Assembly: GCA_963736355.1 (NCBI GenBank)
Contig: CAVTOO010000007.1
Coordinates: 186,001 to 250,000, forward strand
Length of the DNA stretch: 64,000 nt
Source: CAVTOO01 sp963736355
GTDB lineage: Bacteria > Pseudomonadota > Alphaproteobacteria > Rhizobiales > Xanthobacteraceae
Direction: 5' to 3'
Part shown: one piece after another, positions 55,323 through 62,777 of the stretch
Numbering within the stretch: the stretch's first letter is position 1
Layout of the letters: every line of letters starts with the position of its first letter
Translations under genes and position numbers: made by a program
The notes under the pieces: model-generated
Databases searched by the model: none
Told to the model about the DNA's origin: nothing
What the model saw: the letters and a program-made list of their open reading frames with translations, nothing else

Positions 55323-56192
55323 TCACCTCAGAAATTCAGCCAGGCTTCCGATAAGGCCGCCGCGCGTTCGACGGCGATTGCGGCCATCCGCGCCGCTCTC
55401 CGTCGCGTCCGGCCGCCGCACGCAAACTTCCTGCGCGCGAATAAACTCTCTGCGAAACGGCGCAGCCGCCTCCGCATCGTCATCCGGCCTCGTGCCCGGC
55501 TCGATCACCATGACCCTGCAATAAATGTGGTTGGCATAATTCATCGCCAGTTCGTCCGGGAATGAATCGCGCAACGGAGCGAGATCCTGCAGTGCGAGCC
55601 GCCTCACAGGCCTGGCCGTCTGGACATCGCTCATCGCCTCGGCGTCACCGGCCGGCCAGACATCGGCCGTCTCGACAATGCCGCCGAGATCACCGTCTCC
55701 CGGCAGGCCCGGCTGTATAGCAGCCGCGTCCCCGCCGGCACCGGCGTCCATGTCGCAAAGAACGAGGTGGCTCACTTTCTCGGGCCACAGTGCCGCATAG
55801 ACGATGCCGACCGGCGCCCCCCACTGGACGATGCCGACCTTCGACAGGCCGGACACCTTGCGCAGTTCGTTGGCGGCGGCGTCCATGTCGCGGGCAATCT
55901 CGATGCTGCGCACCAGCGGCGCCGGTCTGCGCGCGCAGCCCATCCCGGCCGGCGGGCTGTCCGATTTTTCAAAGCCGCGCACATCGACGGAAAAACAGAT
56001 ATGCCCCGCGCGCGCCAGCCCATGAGCGAAGATGTCGTTATCGACCGCGTCGTCTATTCCCGCGGGCCGTACGCCGTGCAACAGCACGACCGGCGTGCGG
56101 AACTCGTCGCAGTTCGATCGTGTTTCACGAACCGCGATACTGGCTCCGTCAACGGTTCGAATTTTGAAATCACGTTGCTCTACGACAATCAT
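55323..56192 (-). CDS. Alpha/beta-hydrolase fold protein without an evident nucleophile
   Basis: From the ATG at 56192 (MIVVEQRDFKIRTVDGAS) the protein has about 289 residues. The hydrolase fold is seen in VVLLHGVRPAG (oxyanion HG), ICFSVDVRGFEKSD and KVGIVQWGAPVGIVYA. In that last segment the usual G-x-S-x-G nucleophile elbow reads IVQWG, with Gln in place of Ser. The C-terminal part is poorly conserved and I cannot place the acid or the histidine. It may be non-hydrolytic or a sequence error may hide the elbow. An upstream in-frame start at 56270 exists. The gene is divergent from the SDR gene. Confidence 0.65.
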   Translation of the reverse strand: MIVVEQRDFKIRTVDGASIAVRETRSNCDEFRTPVVLLHGVRPAGIDDAVDNDIFAHGLARAGHICFSVDVRGFEKSDSPPAGMGCARRPAPLVRSIEIARDMDAAANELRKVSGLSKVGIVQWGAPVGIVYAALWPEKVSHLVLCDMDAGAGGDAAAIQPGLPGDGDLGGIVETADVWPAGDAEAMSDVQTARPVRRLALQDLAPLRDSFPDELAMNYANHIYCRVMVIEPGTRPDDDAEAAAPFRREFIRAQEVCVRRPDATESGADGRNRRRTRGGLIGSLAEFLR

Positions 56193-56344
56193 CGAACCGC
56201 GCCCCCGCAATGCCGCGTTGTTATACAACGTCGTAGAGAATGTGGAGGCCGCAGAAGCGCTGCGATTCAAAATTCATCGCGTTGCGCACAAGTGTGTGTT
56301 CGCAAGATCACACTCGTCGTCTCATTTCGAGAAGTTGCAACGCT

Positions 56345-56376
56345 AATTGCATAGTGCGGTGCACGAGCGTGCAATT
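56345..56376. promoter_or_regulatory. Inverted repeat upstream of the SDR gene
   Basis: AATTGCA (56345-56351) and TGCAATT (56370-56376) flank GTGCGGTGCACGAGC, which itself contains a GTGC-GG-TGCAC near-palindrome. It lies between the divergent hydrolase and SDR starts. A CCCGACAAAAATC block lies closer to the SDR gene at 56437-56449. Confidence 0.45.
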
Positions 56377-56466
56377 TGATTCTGGAAATGTTTAAACAAT
56401 TCCGGTTTTGATACAGGCATCGTGTTACGTAGATTTCCCGACAAAAATCAGAGCGAGGCGCAGCAC

Positions 56467-57231
56467 ATGGCAATGTTCGATCTCAGCGGCCGCGTGGCCG
56501 TCATCACCGGAGGAAATGGCGGCATCGGTCTCGGTATGGCCAAGGGCCTTGCGCAGGCCGGCGCCTCGATTGTCATCGGCGCGCGCAATCCGACGAAGAA
56601 TGCCAATGCCGTAAAAGAACTGGAAGCGATCGGCGTACGCGCCAAAGCCATCGCAACAGACGTGCGCGACGAAAGCCAGTGCCGCGCGCTGATCGACAAG
56701 GCGGCGCAGGAATTCGGACGGCTGGATATTCTCGTCAACAATTCCGGCATGAACTATCGCTCGCCGCCTGAGAGCTACACGATGGATCAGTGGAAGGAGG
56801 TCATGGACGTCAACCTGACCTCGGCCTTCGTCTGCAGCCAGGCCGCCTATCCGCATTTCGTCAAAGCTAAAGGCGGCAAGATCATCAATATCGGCTCGAT
56901 GATGACGATCTTCGGATCGCCCTTCGCCACCGCCTATGCCGCCAGCAAGGGCGGCATCGTGCAGATGGGCCGCGCGATGACGTGCTCCTGGGCCAAGGAC
57001 AACATCCAGATCAACTCCATCCTGCCCGGCTGGATCGACACCGACCTGACGCGCGCCGGTCGCAAGGAAGTCGCCGGACTGCATGAGCGCGTGCTGGCGC
57101 GCACGCCGGCGCAACGCTGGGGCGACCCCGAGGACTTTGCCGGCATTGCCGTGTTTCTGGCGAGCAAGGCCTCCGATTTCGTCAACGGCGCCGCCATCAC
57201 CGTCGACGGCGGCTATGCGGTGATGGGCTGA
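56467..57231 (+). CDS. Short-chain dehydrogenase/reductase
   Basis: The 254-residue protein starts MAMFDLSGRVAVITGG. It has the classical SDR features: TGGNGGIG at 14-21, NNSG at 91-94, catalytic Ser144, Tyr157 and Lys161 in YAASKGG, and the C-terminal NGAAITVDGGYAVMG. NADP or NAD preference cannot be judged with certainty. GAGG precedes the ATG. It probably oxidises or reduces a hydroxy acid of the same pathway as the TTT transporter, its downstream convergent neighbour. Confidence 0.92.
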   Translation: MAMFDLSGRVAVITGGNGGIGLGMAKGLAQAGASIVIGARNPTKNANAVKELEAIGVRAKAIATDVRDESQCRALIDKAAQEFGRLDILVNNSGMNYRSPPESYTMDQWKEVMDVNLTSAFVCSQAAYPHFVKAKGGKIINIGSMMTIFGSPFATAYAASKGGIVQMGRAMTCSWAKDNIQINSILPGWIDTDLTRAGRKEVAGLHERVLARTPAQRWGDPEDFAGIAVFLASKASDFVNGAAITVDGGYAVMG

Positions 57232-57247
57232 CTGGGCAACTCAAACG

Positions 57248-57278
57248 AAAAACGGCGGACCCAAGGGCCCGCCGTTTT
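57248..57278. terminator. Bidirectional terminator between SDR and tctA
   Basis: AACGGCGG and CCGCCGTT, with inner CCC/GGG pairs and flanking A and T runs, lie between the convergent genes. Confidence 0.92.
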
Positions 57279-57301
57279 ATCGTCCGCAATGAGATGCGGT
57301 G

Positions 57302-58812
57302 CTATTTTTCTTCTTCGACGAAGACCTCTTCGCGCTTCTTGGCGATGGCTGGCACCAGCGTCAAGGTGAGGAGCACGGCCGCGATGCTCAGCATGACCGC
57401 ACTGATCGGCTTCTGCACGAACACCAGCGGGTCGCCGCGCGAGATGATCATGGCGCGGCGGAAATATTCCTCGATCATCGGACCGAGAACGAAGCCGAGC
57501 AGCAGCGGCGCCGGCTCGAACTGAAGCTTGACCAGCACGTAGCCGAGCAGACCGAACATCACCATCAGATAGATGTCGAAGCCCGCCAGCGACACGCTGT
57601 ACACGCCGACAGTGGCGAAGGCGATGATGGCCGGGAACAAGACGCGCTGCGGAACCGTGAGCAGCTTCACCCACAATCCGATCATCGGCAGGTTGAGGAT
57701 CACCAGCATTGCATTGCCGATCCACATCGATGCGATGACGCCCCAGAACAGCGCAGGCTGCTTGTTGACGAAATCCGGGCCCGGCTGGATGCCCTGAATG
57801 ATCATGGCGCCGACCATCAGCGCCATCACGGCGTTGGAGGGAATGCCGAGCGTCAGCATCGGAATGAACGAGGTCTGCGCGCCGGCGTTGTTGGCCGCCT
57901 CCGGACCCGCGACACCTTCGATCGCGCCCTTGCCGAAGCGCGAGGGATCCTTGGCGAAGCGTTTTTCGATCGAATAGGAGCCGAACGACGCAAGCAGTGC
58001 GCCGCCACCCGGCAGCACGCCGAGCAGCGAGCCCGAGCGCCGTTCCACGCAGCACCGGCAGGACCGACGCCTTGAACTCTTCGCGGGTCGGCATCAGGCT
58101 GGTGATCTTGCTGACGACGAGCGCGCGTGTGCGCTCGCTTTCCAGGCCGTTGAGGATCTCGCAGATGCCATAGACACCGGCACCGAAGGCGACGATGGCG
58201 ATGCCGTCGGCCAGGCCGTCGAAGCCGAGCGTGAAGCGCGCCGAGCCCGAATAGATGTCGGTGCCGACCGAGCCCAGCAGAATGCCGGCCATGATCATGC
58301 ACAGCGCCTTGAGCACGGAGCCGTTGGCGAGCGTGATCGAGGCGATCAGGCCGAGCGTCATCAGCGCAAAATATTCGACCGGGCCGAACAGCAGCGCCAG
58401 TCTGGTCATCGGGATCGCGAATACCGCGACGAGGAAGGTGGAAACGGTGCCTGCGAAGAACGAACCGAGCGCCGCGATGGCCAGCGCCGCACCGGCGCGG
58501 CCCTTCTTGGCCATCTGGTGGCCGTCGATGGCGGTGACCGCCGATGAAGCTTCACCCGGCAGGTTGATCAGGATGGCCGTGGTCGAGCCGCCATACTGCG
58601 CGCCGTAGTAGATGCCGGCGAGCATGATCAGCGAGGCTTCGGGCGACACCTTGAAGGTGATCGGCAGCAGCATCGCGATGGTCGCGAGCGGACCGACACC
58701 CGGCAGCACGCCGACGGCGGTGCCGAGGAACGCGCCGATGAAGCAGAAGAACAGGTTGATGGGCACCGCTGCCGTCGAAAAGCCCAACCAAAGATGACCG
58801 ATGAAAATCCAT
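57302..58812 (-). CDS. tctA: Tripartite tricarboxylate transporter, large permease TctA; two indels
   Basis: TctA is the 12-segment permease of TTT systems, which take up tri- and dicarboxylates, terephthalate and related acids using ion gradients. The true start is the ATG at 58812 (MDFIGHLWLGFSTAAVPIN) if an extra base near 58804 is removed. The conserved GVLPGVGPLATIAMLLPITF and YGGSTTAILINLPGEASS follow. A second extra base near 58035 breaks the frame between VLRGTALG and SLLGVLPGGGALLASF. The corrected protein is about 503 residues, ending KKREEVFVEEEK. It follows tctB on the same strand. Confidence 0.92.
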
Positions 58813-58869
58813 TGTAACGACCTCGCGATAGAGCGACCGTGGCGGCAGTAATGCGGACTGGCCTTAGGT

Positions 58870-59364
58870 TCAGTAGATGATCGGCAGGATGCTGCCGTCG
58901 CCGAACAGCGAAATCGGCATTTTCAGCAAATAGTAGAACAGCACGGTCGAGAAGATCGTCATACCGATTGTGATGTAAATCGATCCAATCAACGTCATAC
59001 GCAGGCTCGACCACGCTCCGATCATGACCATCGTCGAGACGGCGATGATAAATCCGAGAGGTCGCACCAGAAGCGCGAAGGCAATCGGCGCCAGCGACAC
59101 CAGAAGCAGCGAGCGAAACGGGACAATATTGATGCTGTCCGTACCCCGCGCGAAACCGTGAAGCAGGAGCAACGCGCCAAGAAAGGTCAGCAGCGCGCAG
59201 ATCATCAGTGGGAAATAGCCCGGTCCCATTGCCCGCGCAGAGCCAAGCGACAGCCCGCCGGTCGGCTTCAATATGATCCAGGCGAATCCCGCGGCGATCA
59301 CGATCATCAGGAGACCCGAAAAGATTTCCTTCAGATCGATGGAATTAGTCAGCTTGCCAGACAT
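58870..59364 (-). CDS. tctB: Tripartite tricarboxylate transporter, small permease TctB
   Basis: The 164-residue protein starts MSGKLTNSIDLKEIFSGLL and has four hydrophobic segments, with SLGSARAMGPGYFPLMICAL, the usual TctB hallmark around GPGYFP, after the first. It forms the membrane complex with TctA, whose gene starts 58 bp downstream. It is divergent from tctC, whereas most TTT operons place tctC first on the same strand. Confidence 0.93.
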   Translation of the reverse strand: MSGKLTNSIDLKEIFSGLLMIVIAAGFAWIILKPTGGLSLGSARAMGPGYFPLMICALLTFLGALLLLHGFARGTDSINIVPFRSLLLVSLAPIAFALLVRPLGFIIAVSTMVMIGAWSSLRMTLIGSIYITIGMTIFSTVLFYYLLKMPISLFGDGSILPIIY

Positions 59365-59915
59365 TCAAGTCCCCCTGTCGTGCCGGCCGCTCAGCGGTCC
59401 GGTACGTTACAATCCCGCGCTCATTGTCGCAGGTCGCCGCCCCTGCGCCCCCTCAGGCGTGGCAGACGCCCTTCTTTCGGGGCATTCCAACCTGAAATCA
59501 AGATGCTGAATATGAAATCAAGATGCTGAACGCATAGCATAGTAGAATGCGATTTGCGTCTGGCCGCAGTGCAGCAAGCGCACGCGCACGGCGTGAAAAT
59601 ATCCTCGAGCTCAAAAAAACCGCCAAAGCACGATGTCTGCCGAGAGCCTTCCGCCGCCGCCTGGCCGATGACGGGCCTGCAGCAAAGCCCTGCGACCCCG
59701 CTCCCGCGTTTCGCCGCTCGAAATTCAGTGACGTGACGCCCAACCGGTTTGTGATGGCCCCACCCTGGCGAGCAAGTTTTGCCAAAACCCGACAAATTTG
59801 CCCAAACGCCGACAAAGTTGTGCTAGGCGTCGCTGCAATGGCGTCCGACAACGGTGCCATGGTGAGCCGTGGGCAAACACTGCTCCGGCCTTCAAAGACT
59901 TACAGGGAGAAGCAA
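59365..59915. promoter_or_regulatory. tctB-tctC divergent region with two pairs of 20-bp-period repeats
   Basis: No gene is supported here. At 59493-59530 the 18-bp unit TGAAATCAAGATGCTGAA occurs twice, 20 bp apart, without mismatch. At 59781-59820 a second pair, GCCAAAACCCGACAAATTTG and CCCAAACGCCGACAAAGTTG, also has a 20-bp period with 16 of 20 positions equal. Two turns of DNA between units suits a regulator bound on one face. Both probably control this divergent transporter pair. Confidence 0.65.
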
Positions 59916-60899
59916 ATGAGTCTCATTCGCAAGCTTGGCCTGGCGACTGTCGCCGTGGCCGTGGCTGTAACGGCGTCGATGCCTGCGGCCTTTGCCGCGT
60001 GGCCCAACGACAAGACCGTGACCATCGTCGTGCCGTGGCCCGCCGGAACCGGCGTCGATCTCGTGGCGCGCCTCCTCGGCGAAGGCATCCAGAAGAAGTG
60101 GAACGCCACCGTCGTCGTCGAAAACCGCGTCGGCGCCACCGGCAACATCGCGCAGAACTACGTCGCCAAGGCTGCACCGGACGGCTACACGCTGCTGGTC
60201 TCGACCCCCGGCCCGGCGGCCAACAACATGCTGACGTTCAAGTCGCTGCCGTTCAACCCGCTGACCGACTTCACCTTCATCACCACGACCAACGAAGATC
60301 CGCTGATCATCGTCGCCGGCCCGAAGCTGAAGGCGAAGAACATCAAGGAATTCGTCGAATACGTGAAGGCGAACAAGGGCAAGCTGCAGTTCGCGAACCC
60401 CGGCCACGGCACCTACGCCCACATGGCGCAGCTGTCGCTGCAGGATCTCCTCGGCACCGAGTTCAACCTGATCCCGTACAAGGGCTCGGGCCAGATGGCG
60501 ACCGACATGATCGGCGAGCAGATCGATGCGTCGATGGACCTGATCGGCAGCTACATGGAAATGGTAAAGGCCGGCAAGCTCCGCATTCTCGCCATCGCCG
60601 GCGACAAGCGCCTGCCGGCACTCCCGGACGTTCCGACACTGAAGGAATCCGGCATCAACTTCTCCGCGCAGCCCTGGTTCGGCTTCGAAGGCCCGAAGGG
60701 CATGGACCCGGCGATCGTCCAGAAGCTCGCCGATCTCGCGACGGAGACGCTGGTGAACAATCCGGTCAACGCCAAGAAGCTGACCGACGTCGGCACCACG
60801 CCGCGCACGATGAAGCCGGCAGAGTTCGAGAAGCTCGTCAAGGACGAGGTCGAGAAGTGGCGTCCGGTCGTGACCAAGTACAAGATCACGAGCGAGTAA
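59916..60899 (+). CDS. tctC: TctC/Bug-type tripartite tricarboxylate receptor
   Basis: The periplasmic solute receptor of the TTT system. I chose the ATG at 59916, which has AGGGAGA just upstream and opens a signal peptide (MSLIRKLGLATVAVAVAVTA, cleaved after AFA). The mature protein (327 residues in total) has WPNDKTVTIVVPWPAGTGVD, NRVGATGNIAQNYVAKAAPD and DVPTLKESGI, all typical of the Bug family. It is divergent from tctB and ends in a strong terminator. Confidence 0.95.
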   Translation: MSLIRKLGLATVAVAVAVTASMPAAFAAWPNDKTVTIVVPWPAGTGVDLVARLLGEGIQKKWNATVVVENRVGATGNIAQNYVAKAAPDGYTLLVSTPGPAANNMLTFKSLPFNPLTDFTFITTTNEDPLIIVAGPKLKAKNIKEFVEYVKANKGKLQFANPGHGTYAHMAQLSLQDLLGTEFNLIPYKGSGQMATDMIGEQIDASMDLIGSYMEMVKAGKLRILAIAGDKRLPALPDVPTLKESGINFSAQPWFGFEGPKGMDPAIVQKLADLATETLVNNPVNAKKLTDVGTTPRTMKPAEFEKLVKDEVEKWRPVVTKYKITSE

Positions 60900-60922
60900 C
60901 ATTCCGATCTTGCTAATCTGAG

Positions 60923-60951
60923 AGGGCGGCGCCGCAAGCGCCGCCCTTTTT
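60923..60951 (+). terminator. Terminator after tctC
   Basis: GGGCGGCGC and GCGCCGCCC with a CGCAA loop are followed by TTTTT, 24 bp after the stop. Confidence 0.94.
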
Positions 60952-61059
60952 GTTTGTCCGCGACCAGACATTCGCGCGCACTGCGATGCGGAACCGAGTT
61001 GAAACCTGCGTGACGTCGCACCGCATTCTCCAGATCGCTAATGACATTTGCTCAGAGCC

Positions 61060-61075
61060 GTCGGACAATTTGCGC
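61060..61075. promoter_or_regulatory. GTCGGACAATTTGC motif upstream of the solute-binding gene
   Basis: This block, read on the other strand as GCAAATTGTCCGAC, is very close to the repeats upstream of tctC (CCCGACAAATTTGC). It lies about 58 bp before the start of the solute-binding gene, where an operator or promoter would be. Confidence 0.4.
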
Positions 61076-61132
61076 ATCGAATGACAAGACGACCGGCATC
61101 AAACGACCGGCAATAAAACTGGGAGAGGAAAC

Positions 61133-62179
61133 ATGATGGGACATAAGAAGTGGCTGACGACCGCAGTCGCAGCCGGTGTCATCGCGGTGTTCGGTGCAAC
61201 GGGTGCGACACGCGCGGCCGACCAGGCGATGATCGATGCGGCCAAGAAGGAAGGCAAATTCGTCTGGTACACGGGTCTGGTGCTGACCGAAGCGGCCAAG
61301 CCGATCATCGACGCATTCAAGGCAAAATATCCGGGCATCGAGGTGGAAGCCGCGCGCTACGCCGCGCCCGACATTCTGCTGCGCGTGCAGAACGAAGCGC
61401 AGGCGAAGAATTATGTCGTCGATATCGTCGATGGGACGGCGGCGATCCCTGCCCTGCTCGCGGCCGACTTCATGCAGCCTTATGTCTCGCCCGAAGCGGC
61501 GAACTATCCCGCAGGTCTCAAGGACCCGAAAGGGTTGTGGACCGCAGGCTGGCAGTTTTTCCGCACGGTCGCCTACAACACCGACATGATCCCGCCGGCT
61601 GAGGCGCCGAAGACGCTCGACGATCTGCTCAACCCGAAGTTCAAGGGCATGATGGCCTGGGCCGATGATCCTTCGATGATCGGCCCGCCCGGCTTCATCC
61701 ATACCGTGTTCACGGTGATGGGCGAGCAGAAGGGCATGGAGTATCTCAAGAAGCTCGCGACGCAGAATATACGCAAGGTGCCGGCAAGCCAGATGGTGGT
61801 GACGGGCCAGGTGGCCGAAGGTCAGTTCGCGATGAATCTCACCGCGCTGACCCATCACCTGCTGCTGGAGAAATACAAAACTGCTCCGGCGAAGTGGATC
61901 AAGATCGAGCCGCTCGGGCAGATCGTGGCGCCGATCGGGCTGGTGAAGAACGCCCCTCACCCGAATGCATCGAAACTGTTCATCGATTTCGTACTGTCGG
62001 ATCAGGGCCAGAAGATTCTGCGCGATGCCGGTTACATCCCGGCCAATCCAACTGTTCCCGCCATCGACGCCTCGCTCAAGCCCGAGACCGGCAACTTCAA
62101 GGCCGAGCCGGTGGGCGCGACCGAAACCGTCGAGAAGCTTCCGAACCTGACGAAGATCTACAAGGACATCTTCAAGTAA
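61133..62179 (+). CDS. Periplasmic iron/solute-binding protein (ABC type)
   Basis: The 348-residue protein starts MMGHKKWLTTAVAAGVIAVF, after GGGAGAGG. The signal peptide ends near ATRAAD. The mature part resembles the Fe3+/putrescine-type solute-binding family: AKKEGKFVWYTGL, GIEVEAARYAAPDILLR, and SKLFIDFVLSDQGQKILRDA near the C-terminus. No permease or ATPase gene lies nearby, so it may serve a distant transporter. It is followed by a terminator and faces the LeuCD-like pair. Confidence 0.87.
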   Translation: MMGHKKWLTTAVAAGVIAVFGATGATRAADQAMIDAAKKEGKFVWYTGLVLTEAAKPIIDAFKAKYPGIEVEAARYAAPDILLRVQNEAQAKNYVVDIVDGTAAIPALLAADFMQPYVSPEAANYPAGLKDPKGLWTAGWQFFRTVAYNTDMIPPAEAPKTLDDLLNPKFKGMMAWADDPSMIGPPGFIHTVFTVMGEQKGMEYLKKLATQNIRKVPASQMVVTGQVAEGQFAMNLTALTHHLLLEKYKTAPAKWIKIEPLGQIVAPIGLVKNAPHPNASKLFIDFVLSDQGQKILRDAGYIPANPTVPAIDASLKPETGNFKAEPVGATETVEKLPNLTKIYKDIFK

Positions 62180-62203
62180 GCCGCCCGCTCAGGGCCGAAC
62201 GAC

Positions 62204-62234
62204 AACGGGCGCCGGATCACCGGCGCCCGTTTTT
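62204..62234. terminator. Bidirectional terminator between solute-binding and LeuD-like genes
   Basis: AACGGGCGCCGG, a 4-nt loop and CCGGCGCCCGTTTTT form a strong hairpin between convergent genes. Confidence 0.94.
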
Positions 62235-62252
62235 AATTGATCGCAGTTGATC

Positions 62253-62777
62253 TCAACCCGCGCGCTTCGCGGCGAATTCCTTCTGCAGCAGCGGCACCAC
62301 ACCGCCGGCCTGCCAGATGGCGAGCATGCGCGGCGAGAACGGCCGCGCTGCCAGCTTTGTGCCTGCCGCCGTCGTTACCTCACCGCTCGCCGGATCGAGC
62401 GACAAGGTCTCGCCGTCCGCAACGGCGGCGCTGATGCCCGGACAGGTTACGACCGGAAGCCCGAGATTGAGCGCGCGGCGGATGAATCCGCTTTCGCACG
62501 ACTCCACGACAACGGCCGAGACCCCTGAGAACTTGATCGCAGCCGGCACCTCGACGTGATTGTGGTGCGCGAAGTTGCGCCCGCCGACGACGATGTCGCC
62601 CTTCTTTACGTTAGCGGGAAACTCCGGCCTGATCTGGCGGAAGCAGACGGTGCGCAGTTCGTCCTCGTTGAAGGGCCGGCCGAATCCCTCGCGGATGATG
62701 GAAAACTCGATGATGCCATCGTCGCCGCAGACATTGTCGCCAAATTTCCACAGACGGCCGGAGAGCGCGGTGGTCAT
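62253..62777 (-). CDS. LeuD-like hydro-lyase, small subunit
   Basis: The 174-residue protein starts MTTALSGRLWKFGDNVCGDD and has the small-subunit hallmarks of isopropylmalate isomerase/homoaconitase: KKGDIVVGGRNFAHHNHVE and ESCESGFIRRALNLGLPVV. True LeuD has GSSREHAP where this has GRNFAHHNHV, so it is probably not leucine-specific but a paralog for another hydroxy-acid. The ATG overlaps the stop of the large-subunit gene as ATGA. Confidence 0.83.
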   Translation of the reverse strand: MTTALSGRLWKFGDNVCGDDGIIEFSIIREGFGRPFNEDELRTVCFRQIRPEFPANVKKGDIVVGGRNFAHHNHVEVPAAIKFSGVSAVVVESCESGFIRRALNLGLPVVTCPGISAAVADGETLSLDPASGEVTTAAGTKLAARPFSPRMLAIWQAGGVVPLLQKEFAAKRAG

